64,000 nt of DNA, taken from positions 2,722,001 through 2,786,000 of the forward strand of contig NZ_JBAJNS010000001.1 of the NCBI RefSeq assembly GCF_037911585.1, given 5' to 3'. A program made the translations under genes and the position numbers. Of this stretch, positions 37,924 to 47,117 are shown piece after piece. Numbering within the stretch: the stretch's first letter is position 1; each line of letters opens with the position of its first letter. The notes beneath the pieces are model-generated. The model searched no databases. It had not been told where the DNA came from and worked only from the letters and a program-made list of their open reading frames with translations. Source of the stretch: Streptomyces sp. GSL17-111 (GTDB lineage: Bacteria; Actinomycetota; Actinomycetes; Streptomycetales; Streptomycetaceae).

Positions 37924-38561
37924 GCAGCCTGCTTCCCGCCGCCGTGGCGGCGGCGCCGGTGGCGGCCGGGTGGGGCGTGCACGGGCTGTGGCTGCGCCGC
38001 CAGCTCCGCACCGCCCGCCGCGACCCCCTCACCGGGCTCCGAACCCGCGCCGCGTTCGAACGGGCCGCCACCCGCACCCTGCGGCACGGCCCGGCCGCCG
38101 TCCTGGTCATCGACCTGGACGGCTTCAAGCACGTGAACGACACCTACGGCCACGCCGCCGGAGACCACGCCCTCACAGCCGCCTCCGGCGCCTTGACCGA
38201 AGTGCTGGTGGGGCGGGGCGGGATCGCCGGACGGCTGGGCGGGGACGAGTTCGCCGCCGTCGTCCCGGCCCCGCACGACTACACGGTGCCCTGGCTCCTG
38301 CGGGGCCTGCACGGCGCCTTGTGCGCCCCGCTGGCCTACCAGGGCCACACCCTGCACGTGGGTGCTTCGATCGGCGCGAGCCTGACCGCCGAACACCCCA
38401 CCCCGCACCTGCCGCTGGCGTTGCGGCGGGCGGATGAGGCCATGTACGCGGCCAAGCGCGACGGCGGCGGCTGGCACATCGCCGACGGACCCACCCCCAG
38501 CCTGCGGACCGTCAACGGCCGCCGCGCCGGACGCAGGGGCACCCGGGGGGTGGCGGCATGA
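37920..38561 (+). CDS. GGDEF-domain protein (putative diguanylate cyclase) on the AICE
   Basis: 213 residues: one N-terminal hydrophobic segment (LLPAAVAAAPVAAGWGVHGLWL), then a single GGDEF domain. Family motifs are RDPLTGLRTRAAF, LDGFKHVNDTYGHAAGDH, the intact GGDEF active site near residues 107-111 (GRLGGDEFAAVV) and RRADEAMYAAKRDGGG. These enzymes condense two GTP into c-di-GMP. There is no inhibitory RxxD site five residues before GGDEF. It overlaps the genes on both sides (GTGA, ATGA), so it is part of the transfer operon. Confidence 0.86.
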   Translation: MSSLLPAAVAAAPVAAGWGVHGLWLRRQLRTARRDPLTGLRTRAAFERAATRTLRHGPAAVLVIDLDGFKHVNDTYGHAAGDHALTAASGALTEVLVGRGGIAGRLGGDEFAAVVPAPHDYTVPWLLRGLHGALCAPLAYQGHTLHVGASIGASLTAEHPTPHLPLALRRADEAMYAAKRDGGGWHIADGPTPSLRTVNGRRAGRRGTRGVAA

Positions 38562-39607
38562 AGGAGTTGACCCGGGGGCAGGTGGCCGTTCTGGTCGCTG
38601 CCGGGGTGCCGATGGTGGCGGCCGGTGTGGCCGGCGGGATCGGCACCTACACCAACATCGTGACGGCGTTCGGCCGTGCGGCGACCGCCGTTGGTGTGGT
38701 CGCCGCCGGTGAGGGCGTGACGCTGATCCTCGCCCTGGTGATGGTCGGGCTGACCATGCTCGGCCAGACGGCCCCGGCCCCGGTGCGGGCCGGTCTGTGG
38801 CTGGCGCCCATGGCCGCCTCGGCGACGAGCATCGCGGTGGCGGACGGCTTCACCGAGGCCGTCGTCTACGGCATGACGCCGCTGGCCATGTCGGCCGCCG
38901 CCGAGGGCCTGGGCCTGCTGGCCCGCCGGGTGTGGGTGTACCGCACCGGGGTCGACATGGAAGCCCGCCGAAAGAACGCCGCCACGGTGCAACGGCTCGC
39001 CTACCACCGGGCACGCGCTCAGTCGCACCCGACGAGCTTCGTGCGGTGGCGCTCCGAGCGGGTGGCATGGCGGCTCGCGGCGAAGGTGGGACACGGAGAC
39101 GTGGCCCTGGCCGACGAGCTGGTGGAGGTGCAGCGGGCCCGGCTCGTCGAGGGCGCGGACGCCGCCCTTGCCGACATGCTCGGCAACCCGACCGACGTAG
39201 GGGTGTCCCCTGCTGCGGGGGCCCTTCCCTCGACGCCCGACGTCGAGGAGCTGCCCGCCGCCTCGGAGGGTGGCGCCCCTGCGGACACTCCTGCCGCTCC
39301 GGTGCGGGTGGACGTGGAGCGGGTGCCGGTGGTGGGCCCGTTCTGGCACGACGACGAACCCCCCGCGCTGCCCGTGCCGCGCCCGGTGCTGGCGGCCGCC
39401 GAGCCTCGGACGGTGGTCACCGAGCCGGTCACCGACGAACCGACCCCGGGCCAGCTTCGGCAAGCCGCACGCCGCCTGAACACCGCCGCCGTCAAGGCCA
39501 CCGGACGCCCGGTCACCATCACCCGGCTGCGCGAAGAACTCAGCCTGTCCCGCCGTGACGCGACCGAGTTGCGGCGCCAGATCGTCACCAAGGGGAAGAC
39601 GACATGA
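38558..39607 (+). CDS. SpdB-like membrane spread protein
   Basis: 349 residues. About four membrane segments occupy residues 8-125 (LVAAGVPMVAAGVAGGIGTY, VTLILALVMVGLTML, LWLAPMAASATSIAVA, MTPLAMSAAAEGLGLLA). A cytoplasmic region follows with an acidic, Pro/Ala-rich stretch and a C-terminal winged-helix-like domain (QAARRLNTAAVKATGRPVTI, LREELSLSRRDATELRRQ). This is the layout of Streptomyces SpdB/Spd proteins, which help spread plasmid DNA through septa. ATG at 38558 overlaps the GGDEF stop. Named from topology and operon position. Confidence 0.7.
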   Translation: MKELTRGQVAVLVAAGVPMVAAGVAGGIGTYTNIVTAFGRAATAVGVVAAGEGVTLILALVMVGLTMLGQTAPAPVRAGLWLAPMAASATSIAVADGFTEAVVYGMTPLAMSAAAEGLGLLARRVWVYRTGVDMEARRKNAATVQRLAYHRARAQSHPTSFVRWRSERVAWRLAAKVGHGDVALADELVEVQRARLVEGADAALADMLGNPTDVGVSPAAGALPSTPDVEELPAASEGGAPADTPAAPVRVDVERVPVVGPFWHDDEPPALPVPRPVLAAAEPRTVVTEPVTDEPTPGQLRQAARRLNTAAVKATGRPVTITRLREELSLSRRDATELRRQIVTKGKTT

Positions 39608-39960
39608 GCAACCTGCCCGAGCACCGGCACACCGCCGATTGCGGCTGCTACACGCGCCCGGTGCCGCTCCCCGAGCCGTCCCCGGCACAGCAGATGCCGC
39701 AGGTCGTCCACGTCCACCAGGCGCCCCCGGACCGCACCGTGCAGCGGCTCGCCCTCGGCGCCGGCATGGGCGCCGGGACGGTCGCGGCGGGGGTGTTCTT
39801 CGGGCCGCTGCTCGTCGGCGCGCTCGCCTCGATGGCCGTCACCCTCCTGGCCGTCACGCTCGCCGTGGCGGTCACCTGCTGGGCGGTGGTGCACGTCGTG
39901 AAATCCGTCGGCGGCACCGAGGGGCAGGCCGCCGCCAAGACCCTGCGCCGCAAGCGCTGA
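39604..39960 (+). CDS. Small AICE membrane protein (DUF6251-like)
   Basis: 118 residues. A hydrophilic, Pro/His-rich N-terminus with a Cys pair (TADCGCYTRPVPL), then two membrane segments (GAGMGAGTVAAGVFFGPLLVGAL, MAVTLLAVTLAVAVTCWAVVHVV) and a basic tail. Such small two-helix proteins recur in Streptomyces AICEs next to Spd genes. ATG overlaps the preceding stop. Confidence 0.65.
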   Translation: MSNLPEHRHTADCGCYTRPVPLPEPSPAQQMPQVVHVHQAPPDRTVQRLALGAGMGAGTVAAGVFFGPLLVGALASMAVTLLAVTLAVAVTCWAVVHVVKSVGGTEGQAAAKTLRRKR

Positions 39961-39972
39961 GAGGGGGTCGTG

Positions 39973-40161
39973 ATGTTCAACGCCGGTGACGAGGTGCTGA
40001 TCGTGTCGTGCGAGGACGACCCGCGCGCCGCTGGCCGCACGGGCCGGATCGTCGACGAAGTCCAGCCGGGGCCGCTGACCGGCGGCCGGTGGACCGTCCA
40101 CCGCGTCAGCCCCTTGATCGGCCCCGTCCTGTGCCACGGCCACGAGTTGCGGCCCGCCTGA
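39973..40161 (+). CDS. Small hypothetical AICE protein
   Basis: 62 residues, soluble, acidic N-terminus with three Cys or His residues: FNAGDEVLIVSCEDDPRAAG, then RWTVHRVSPLIGPVLCHGHEL. A KOW-like or SH3-like small beta barrel is possible (GDEVLIVS...GRTGRIVDE). RBS GAGGGGG precedes the ATG. Function unknown. Confidence 0.55.
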   Translation: MFNAGDEVLIVSCEDDPRAAGRTGRIVDEVQPGPLTGGRWTVHRVSPLIGPVLCHGHELRPA

Positions 40162-40241
40162 CGGCTGCCTGTCCGCCCCCGGACCCCCCGGGGGCGAGTG
40201 GGGAGCCGGGACAGTTCCGGCCCGCACCGAAGGAGGACACC

Positions 40242-40448
40242 TTGCCCAGCAACGTCGACGAGATCGCCTGGCGCCTGATCAACACCGAGGACTGGGGCGG
40301 TGGTCTGGAGCGCACCTACCAGGCCGAGAACGTCGAGCACGCCGGATGTGGCGGTGACGTGCTGCTCATCCAGCTCCACGACGAGATGGACGCCGTCACC
40401 GGCAGCCGCTCCCGCTGCGCGCAGTGCGGCGACGACCTCACCGACTGA
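40242..40448 (+). CDS. Small AICE protein with C-terminal Cys pairs
   Basis: 68 residues from a TTG start at 40242, chosen because AAGGAGGAC lies 5-12 nt before it. The pattern CGGDVLL near residue 38 and RCAQCGDDL at the end resembles a small zinc ribbon. Function unknown. It is one of the run of short genes upstream of Tra. Confidence 0.55.
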   Translation: MPSNVDEIAWRLINTEDWGGGLERTYQAENVEHAGCGGDVLLIQLHDEMDAVTGSRSRCAQCGDDLTD

Positions 40449-40465
40449 CCAACCGAGAGGCCGAC

Positions 40466-40774
40466 ATGTCCGAGTACACCTACACCCGCGCCGAGAAGGC
40501 CGAACGCGCCCGCCTGCTGCTCAAGGGCGCACGCGGTGCCTACGGCGACACCAGCGCGGTCGAGCGGCGCATTGACCGCATCGACCAGGTGGCCGCCGAC
40601 CGGGCCCGCCGGGAGCACGCCGCCCACGCCCGCCTCCTAGACGAGGCCCGCAACGCCGTCGCCACCGCCCGGGTCGCCGAACGCGCCGCCGGACGGGGTG
40701 AGCGGGCCGCCGCGCGGGAAGCGCGCCGCGCGGCCGAGAAGCACCTGCGCGCCGTCGAGCGCACCGGCAGGTAG
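40466..40774 (+). CDS. Small, highly charged helical AICE protein
   Basis: 102 residues, almost entirely alpha-helical and rich in Ala, Arg and Glu (RARLLLKGARGAYGDTSAVERR, ERAAGRGERAAAREARRAAEKH). A coiled coil is likely. No membrane segment and no known domain. It lies just upstream of Tra; co-transcription is likely (95-nt gap). Confidence 0.6.
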   Translation: MSEYTYTRAEKAERARLLLKGARGAYGDTSAVERRIDRIDQVAADRARREHAAHARLLDEARNAVATARVAERAAGRGERAAAREARRAAEKHLRAVERTGR

Positions 40775-40869
40775 ATCCGCCCCGGGGCGACCGCCTGAGC
40801 CTGGCAGCAACGCCGGTCGCCCCGGGCCCCAACCACCCGCCAGAGAGACGAACGGAAGGAGCACCCATC

Positions 40870-43140
40870 ATGACCGAACCCGCCACCGGGCCGAAGCCCG
40901 TCAACGGTCACGCCGAACCCACGGTGCGGCTCATCAAGTTCACCGAGCCGGACAACAACGTGACCGTTGTCGACGTCGATCCGGTCACCGAGCCGGTCGC
41001 CGAGATGACCGGCGCCCCCACCATCCCGCCGCCCCCCACCGAACCCCCGGCCACCCTCGACGACGAGGCGGCCGCCCCGGTCACCGAGCCGGTCACGGTG
41101 CCGGTCACCGAGATGACCACCGAGCTGACCGCCCCGGTCCCCGTCGACCGGCCCGACGTGGCCGCCGATACCGGCACGTTCCTCGGTCAGCGTCGGGCGT
41201 TCCTGGCGTCCGCGCCGCCGGTCATCCCCGCGTGGCTGCGCAAGGCGTCCGACTTCACCGACGCGGTCAAGTGGACCACCAACTACTACGCGCACCTGAC
41301 CGCGTTCCACACCGTGCGCGCCCCCGTCTACCTCATGCGCCTCATCGTGCGGTCCCCGCGCGGCGGGGCCCGCCTGGTGGCCCGGTGGGTGCGGTGGGTC
41401 GTCGACGCCGAAGCGCGGCCCGTGGAGACCAAGGCCGCCGCCTCCGGGGACGTCGAGGCATGGCTCGCCCTCTCCCGCGAGCACTCCCGCCGGGTGCGCC
41501 CCCGCCGGGTCGCCTCCGCCGTCGTGGCCGGGTCGGCCGCTCTGGCGGCCGGTGTGGGCGCCCTGCTGCTGCCGCCGTGGGTGCTGGCCGCCTCGGTGCC
41601 CGCGTTCCTGTCCGTCCTCGGCGTCGCCGGACGCGACCAGGACAAGCCCCTCGTGACCCGATACGTGCACGTCGACCAGCTCTCGGCGCTCACCTCCACC
41701 GAAGTCTTCGACGCCCTCTCCGCCATCGGTGTCGGCGACCGGAAGAAGTCCGAGGTCACGTTCGCCGCCGAGATCCAGCGCGACGGGCCCGGCTGGCGCG
41801 CCGAGGTCGACCTGCCGCGCGGTATCCCCGCAACCAAGGTGCTGGAGAAGCGCACCGAACTCGCGGCCGCCATGCGCCGCCCCATCTCCACCGTGTGGCC
41901 CGAGGGAGACCGCGACGCCCACCCCGGGCGCCTGGTGCTGTGGGTGGCGCAGCAGGACCCGGCCAAGGCCCCGCGGAAGCTGTGGCCGCTGATGAAGACC
42001 GGCACCGCCGACGTCTTCAAGCCCCTGCCCTTCGGGTTCGACCCGCGCGGCAACCTCGTCGAGGTCACGCTCATGTACTCCAACCTCCTCGTCGGCGGCA
42101 TCCCCGGCTCGGGCAAGACCTCCTGCGCGCTGGCGATCGTGCTCGGCGTCGCCCTGGACCCCACCGCCGAGCTTTGGGTGTACGAGCTGAAAGGCTCAGG
42201 CGACCTGAACTCGGTCAAGCCCGTCTGCCACCGCTACGTATCCGGCGACGACGACGAAGACCTCACCGCCACCCTGTCCGGCCTGCGCGCCGGCATCGCC
42301 GAGCAGAAGCGCCGCGCCAAGTTCGTCAAGTCCCTGCCCTCCTCCGAGACCCCCGACGGACGGCGCGTCACGCGGGAGCTGGCCGAGAAGTACCCCGAGC
42401 AGAACCTCGGCCCCCGCGTCGTCGTCGTCGACGAGGCACAGGAGCTGTTCACCCACCCCGACTACAAGGACGAAGCCGCCGAGCTGTGCACCAAGCTCAT
42501 CAAGAAGGGCCGCGCCTACGGCATCATCCTCATCCTGCTCACCCAGAACCCCGACGCCCCCTCACTGCCGTCCTCGGTGTCCAGCTCGGTCGGCACCCGC
42601 CTGTGCCTCGCGGTGATGGACTGGCGCGCCAACAACAACGTGCTGGGCACCGGCGCCCACGAACGGGGCCTGCGCGCCACGGAGATCAGCGCCACCGAAC
42701 AGGGCACCGGCATCCTCGCCCGGGGACGGGAAGGCACCACCGTGCGGGCCGCGTTCATCCGCCAGACAGAAGCCGAGGAGATCGGCCGCCGCGCCCTGGC
42801 CATGCGCACCGCCGCCGGCACCCTGTCCGGCGAAGCCGCCGGGAACGAGGTCGAGGAGCTGGACAGCTCCACCATCGTCGACCACCTGCGCGGGGTGTGG
42901 CCGGACGGTGCCGACGCCGTCCACTCCCACCGCCTGGTCGAGGCGCTGGCCGCCTACCGGCCCGACCTGTACGGGCCGTGGCTCGACGAGGAAGACGCCG
43001 CCGCCCGCTCCACCGCCCTGTCGGCCGCGCTCAAGCCCCACAAGGTCCCCACCCGCCAGCTGACGATCCGGGACTGCTGCGGCGGCGCCAAGGGCGTCCG
43101 GCTGGCCGACCTGCCCGAAGCCGTGGACGACGCCGAGTAG
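40870..43140 (+). CDS. FtsK/SpoIIIE-like DNA translocase, conjugative transfer protein (Tra)
   Basis: A 756-residue protein of the TraB/TraSA type, which moves double-stranded DNA between mycelial cells as a hexameric membrane motor. The N-terminus has one or two membrane segments near residues 215-245 (VVAGSAALAAGVGALLLPPWVLAA). The FtsK core has Walker A GGIPGSGKTS near 410, Walker B RVVVVDEAQELF near 517, and the sensor region ILLTQNPDAPSLPSSVSSSV. A C-terminal domain (about 680-756) may recognise the clt repeats. RBS AAGGAG at 40855-40860. It is the only conjugation motor in the element, as usual for actinomycetes. Confidence 0.9.
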   Translation: MTEPATGPKPVNGHAEPTVRLIKFTEPDNNVTVVDVDPVTEPVAEMTGAPTIPPPPTEPPATLDDEAAAPVTEPVTVPVTEMTTELTAPVPVDRPDVAADTGTFLGQRRAFLASAPPVIPAWLRKASDFTDAVKWTTNYYAHLTAFHTVRAPVYLMRLIVRSPRGGARLVARWVRWVVDAEARPVETKAAASGDVEAWLALSREHSRRVRPRRVASAVVAGSAALAAGVGALLLPPWVLAASVPAFLSVLGVAGRDQDKPLVTRYVHVDQLSALTSTEVFDALSAIGVGDRKKSEVTFAAEIQRDGPGWRAEVDLPRGIPATKVLEKRTELAAAMRRPISTVWPEGDRDAHPGRLVLWVAQQDPAKAPRKLWPLMKTGTADVFKPLPFGFDPRGNLVEVTLMYSNLLVGGIPGSGKTSCALAIVLGVALDPTAELWVYELKGSGDLNSVKPVCHRYVSGDDDEDLTATLSGLRAGIAEQKRRAKFVKSLPSSETPDGRRVTRELAEKYPEQNLGPRVVVVDEAQELFTHPDYKDEAAELCTKLIKKGRAYGIILILLTQNPDAPSLPSSVSSSVGTRLCLAVMDWRANNNVLGTGAHERGLRATEISATEQGTGILARGREGTTVRAAFIRQTEAEEIGRRALAMRTAAGTLSGEAAGNEVEELDSSTIVDHLRGVWPDGADAVHSHRLVEALAAYRPDLYGPWLDEEDAAARSTALSAALKPHKVPTRQLTIRDCCGGAKGVRLADLPEAVDDAE

Positions 43141-43403
43141 GGGGCCGCGAGCCGGTTTCGGCAGGGGATCAAGGTTTCACCCCGACCCGAAACCGGTTTC
43201 GCCCCCGACATCGCCCCCACAGCTTCCTGACCAGCAGCGATATCGGGTTTCGACCCCACCCGCCCCACGCCGAGAACCCCACGAATACGGCTCTGCGCCA
43301 TCTGCTGCGCAGGCACCTCGCGACCCGACACACGCCGAGGGCGGCCCCCACTCCTACCAAGAACCGGGGCCGCCCTCTCTCCCACTACAGGAGGTCTTTC
43401 AGC

Positions 43404-44534
43404 ATGCCCCATGACTCCCGGCCCCGGTTGCGGCTGGGTTCGGTGTGTACCGGATACGGCGGTCTGGACATGGCCGTGCAGGAGACGTTCGGCACGGTGA
43501 CGGCCTGGGTGGCCGACAACGACGCCGGCGCCTCCCGCATCCTCGCAACCCACCACCCCGCCACGACCAACCTGGGCGACATCACCACCGTGGACTGGCG
43601 GCGCGTCCCGGCGGTGGACGTGCTGTGCGGGGGCTACCCGTGCCAGCCGTTCAGCACCGCCGGGAAGCGGAAGGGAACCGAGGATGACCGGCACATCTGG
43701 CCCCACATCGCCGATGCCCTTCGCGTTCTACGACCCCGCCTCGCGGTCTTTGAGAACGTCGCAGGACACCTTTCCCTGGGATTCGACACCGTCCTCGCCG
43801 ACCTTGCCCGCCTCGGGTTCGATGCGCGCTGGACGACTCTTCGCGCATCCGACGTCGGCGCCGCACACCAGCGCAAGCGCCTGTTCGTCCTCGCCTGGCC
43901 TACCCACCCCCAGAGCACGGGACGCCAAGGGCCGGGGCTTCACCGACTCCCTCCCCGTGGTGGCCTCCCTGCTGCCCACCCCCTCGACGTCGGAAGCGAA
44001 CGGCACCGGCCACCGGGCACGCGGCGGGATGAACCTGCGGCACACCGTCTCCCTGCTGCCCACACCCGTGGTCGGCGACTCCAAGGGAGCCAGACAGGCA
44101 ACAGCCCGCAACCCGCGCAGCACCTCACCCACCCTGTCCGACCTGTCCTTCGCCAAGCTCCTGCCGACCTCACGTGCGACGGACGACCGCAACACGGGAC
44201 CGGACCAGCGGGACAACCGGGCCGATGTGGCGCTGCCGCCCACGCACCGGAATGGGGCGTCTACAGCCCGGCCATCGCCCGATGGACCACCGTCGTCGGA
44301 CGGCGACCACCCGGGCCAGTTGACGCTGTGGGACGGCTGAACCCGCCCTTCGTGGAATGGCTCATGGGCCTGCCCGCCGGCCACGTCACCGACGTCCCCG
44401 GACTCTCCCGCACCGCGCAACTCCAAGCCCTGGGCAACGGCGTCGTCCCCCAACAGGCCACCGCCGCCCTACACGCCCTCACCCAACACACCGACAGCGC
44501 CGCCCAACCCCACGGGCTGGACGACGCCGCCTGA
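43404..44534 (+). pseudogene. C5 cytosine DNA methyltransferase with two compensating frameshifts
   Basis: The N-terminal part has the SAM motif SVCTGYGGLDMA, the catalytic PC motif GGYPCQPFSTAGKRKG with the nucleophile Cys near 80, and the ENV motif FENVAGHL, followed by the QRR-type region AHQRKRLFVLAW. After about 43905 the genuine sequence continues in the +1 frame as LPTPRARDAKGRGF, SLLPTPSTSEANGTG and SLLPTPVVGDSK, the target-recognition region typical of these enzymes. Near 44245 it returns to the first frame as EWGVYSPAIARW, VEWLMGLPAGHVTDV and ALGNGVVPQQA. The first frame stays open throughout, so a 376-residue protein with a nonsense middle would be made. No restriction partner is seen. 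Confidence 0.8.
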
Positions 44535-44611
44535 CACAACACGGGGCGGCCCCACTCTCACCAAAGACCGGGCCGCCCCACCCACCCCCGAAGGGACAGG
44601 AGAAACCCAGC

Positions 44612-45457
44612 ATGCCCCATGATCCCCACCCCGCGCTCCTACACGAAGCCTTGGACCTGGCCGCGCGTGGCCTCCCCGTCCTGCCCCTGCGGGCAGGCAA
44701 GCTGCCGGTAGGCAACTGCCCGTCCTGTGCCGGCGGCCGGTGCGGGGACCGGCCGCACATGAAGGCCGCAGGGCCCTGCCAGTGCACGGCCCCGTGTCAC
44801 GGCTGGGCCGCCGCCACCACCGACCCGGACACCCTCACCTCACCAGCGTGGGCGCCCGCATGGCAGCAGGCCGCCGCCGTCGCCTACCACCCCGGCGGCG
44901 CCGGGGTGACCGTCGTGGACCTCGACGACGCCGCCGCCATCGCATGGGCCCGCGCCACCCTCCCGCCGACCCGGACGGTGGCCACGACCCGGGGTGAGCA
45001 CTGGATCTACCGGGGCTCGATGCGGTCGGCCAACGGGGTGCGGCCCGGGGTAGACCTGAAGTCCGCCGCTGCCTACGCCCGGTGGCTGGGGCCCGGAACC
45101 GGCGCCCTGGCGCCGCTGCCCGAGGCCGTGTGTGCGCTGGTGGTGAAGGAGCCGCCCCCGGCCCGCCCGGTGGTCACCGTGCCCGCCCCGGGCTCGGGCG
45201 GGGAGTGCCGGCACCGCACGCCGACCTACCTTGAGCGCGGCATCGCCATGGCGGAGCAGCGGATCAGCGGCGCGTCCAGCGCGGTGCACGCCACGGTCTA
45301 TCGCACGTTTCTGGCGGTGCTGTCCGCGCACGGCCGGTGCGGCTGCCTGACCGAGGGCCACATCGCGCGGCTGTTCACCGCCGCTCAGGTCAAGGGCGAA
45401 AGCGCCCGGCACTGCGCGGACGCCTGGACCAACGCCCGCACTCGATTGGGGCTGTGA
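44612..45457 (+). CDS. Prim-Pol type replication protein (bifunctional primase/polymerase domain)
   Basis: 281 residues. The N-terminal archaeo-eukaryotic primase-like domain is visible: LDLAARGLPVLPL at the start, a Cys-rich zinc cluster (CPSCAGGRCGDRPH, CQCTAPCHG), the VVDLDD metal-binding pair, TRGEHWIYRG with the conserved His and GVDLKS with the third acidic residue. A helical C-terminal domain follows. Prim-Pol AICEs replicate with this protein and an adjacent helicase. The ATG at 44612 begins MPHDPHP, as does the methyltransferase upstream. It is followed by the helicase after 3 nt. Confidence 0.85.
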   Translation: MPHDPHPALLHEALDLAARGLPVLPLRAGKLPVGNCPSCAGGRCGDRPHMKAAGPCQCTAPCHGWAAATTDPDTLTSPAWAPAWQQAAAVAYHPGGAGVTVVDLDDAAAIAWARATLPPTRTVATTRGEHWIYRGSMRSANGVRPGVDLKSAAAYARWLGPGTGALAPLPEAVCALVVKEPPPARPVVTVPAPGSGGECRHRTPTYLERGIAMAEQRISGASSAVHATVYRTFLAVLSAHGRCGCLTEGHIARLFTAAQVKGESARHCADAWTNARTRLGL

Positions 45458-45460
45458 GCC

Positions 45461-46936
45461 ATGGCCGACGACGACAAGACCCCGGCCCGCGACGTCATCA
45501 CCGACTTCGCACGCCAGCACTTCCGGTACTTCCGCACCGCCGACGGCACCGTCTACGCCCAGCGCAACGGCCACCCGGTGGCGCGTCCGATCCGTTCCCA
45601 GGGGACGACGGGCAGCCACCGTCAGGAACTCATGGTCGGCCTCTTCCACGACGGGCACGGCGTCTTCAACGGAACCGCCCTCAAGGAGGCACTCGACTTG
45701 ATCGAAGCACTCGCCCTCAACCAGGACGTCCAGCCCGTCCACATCCGGGTGGCGCCCGGGTTCGACGGCGCGACGTGGCTGGACCTGGGGCGCGACGACG
45801 GACGCTCGGTGCGCATCCACCCCACCGGCTGGGACATCACCACCCCGGACCCGCGTGAGGTGTGCTGGCGGCGCACCCAGCTCACCGGCGAACTCCCCCT
45901 GCCGGAGAAGGACACCGACGGCAAGGGCATCGACCTGCTGCTCAGGTTGTGCAACTTCGCCAGCGCCGAGACCGAGTGCCTGGCCATCGCCTGGCTGATC
46001 GGCTGCCTGGGCCCGTCCGTGCCCGTCCCCGCCCCGTTCCTGACCGGCCCGCAGGGTGCGGGGAAGTCCACCGGCGGGCGGATGCTCCTGCGGATCATCG
46101 AGGGCATGAGCGGCGACCTGCGCCGCGCCCCGAAGGATGAGGAGAACCTGATCGCGGCCGTCGCCGCCGGATGGGTCACCGCCCTGGACAACCTGTCCCA
46201 CCTGGCGCCGGACCTCTCCGACCTGATGTGCTGCATCGTCACCGGGGCCGAGACCATCAAACGCGCCCTCTACACCGACGGCGACGTCGTCCGCGCCCGC
46301 TACCGCCGCCCGCTCCTGCTGACCGGCATCGACGTCGGCGTCATCCGCCCCGACCTCGCGGAACGGCTCCTGCCCCTGCGGTTGGAGCGGCCCCGGGTGC
46401 GGCGCACCGAGGCGGAACTGTGGGCGGAGTTCCAAGAGGCCCTGCCCGTCATCCTGGGCTCAGTGCTGGACCTGACCGTCAAGGTCCGGGCCGCCGAGGC
46501 GGACATCCCCACCGATCTGCGGATGGCCGACTTCGCGCACCTGTGCGCCCAGCTCGACGCCGCGACCGGGCTGCGAGCGCTGGACGCCTACCGGGCCAGC
46601 CTGGACGACCTCAACGACGACGTCATTGAAGGCGACCTCCTCGCTCAGACCGTCCTCAAGCACGCCACCGGGCTCGCCCCGGGCGCGGAGGTGCGGATGA
46701 CGTCCTCGGAATGGCTGCACCTCCTCAGCGGCCTCTACACCGGCGAAGACTGCCGCCCCCTGCCGAAGGGGTGGCCGACCACGGGCAAGGTCCTCTCCGA
46801 CCGTCTCAAGCGCCTTCAGCCCACCCTCGGCGCCCGGGGCGTCCTCATCGACTGGGGCCGCACCAAGCACGGGCGCTACATCGAGATGACCCGACGGCCC
46901 GAGCCGCCGCCGCACCAGCAGGACCCGATGCACTGA
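45461..46936 (+). CDS. SF3/DUF3631-like ATPase, AICE replication helicase
   Basis: 491 residues. Walker A GPQGAGKSTGG near residues 193-203; LDNLSHLAPDLSDLMC near 245-260 carries the Walker B Asp; a further sensor is RRPLLLTGID near 285. The C-terminal domain (about 420-480) looks winged-helix-like (MTSSEWLHLLSGLYTG, WPTTGKVLSDRLKRLQPTL). Together with the Prim-Pol protein three bases upstream it would unwind and copy the element after excision. Family assignment is from the ATPase motifs and position. Confidence 0.8.
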   Translation: MADDDKTPARDVITDFARQHFRYFRTADGTVYAQRNGHPVARPIRSQGTTGSHRQELMVGLFHDGHGVFNGTALKEALDLIEALALNQDVQPVHIRVAPGFDGATWLDLGRDDGRSVRIHPTGWDITTPDPREVCWRRTQLTGELPLPEKDTDGKGIDLLLRLCNFASAETECLAIAWLIGCLGPSVPVPAPFLTGPQGAGKSTGGRMLLRIIEGMSGDLRRAPKDEENLIAAVAAGWVTALDNLSHLAPDLSDLMCCIVTGAETIKRALYTDGDVVRARYRRPLLLTGIDVGVIRPDLAERLLPLRLERPRVRRTEAELWAEFQEALPVILGSVLDLTVKVRAAEADIPTDLRMADFAHLCAQLDAATGLRALDAYRASLDDLNDDVIEGDLLAQTVLKHATGLAPGAEVRMTSSEWLHLLSGLYTGEDCRPLPKGWPTTGKVLSDRLKRLQPTLGARGVLIDWGRTKHGRYIEMTRRPEPPPHQQDPMH

Positions 46937-47117
46937 CCGGCACCAACGGAACAAGCAAGAAGAGCACCCGGCGCCACCCGGGGGAGGTGCTCCTCTTGCT
47001 TGTCCGGCGGCAACGCCGCCCTGCGATGGACGCGCCGCGAAGCGGCTCCTTCATCAACACCGCACGACGCACCACAACAGAACCCCACCCTTCTTTTGTC
47101 CGAAGAGAAGAGACCCT

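Noticed and set aside
40698..43403. A giant open frame spanning Tra and joining the methyltransferase
   Set aside because: The Tra product is in another frame with all motifs; the upstream part of the long frame has no protein-like features.
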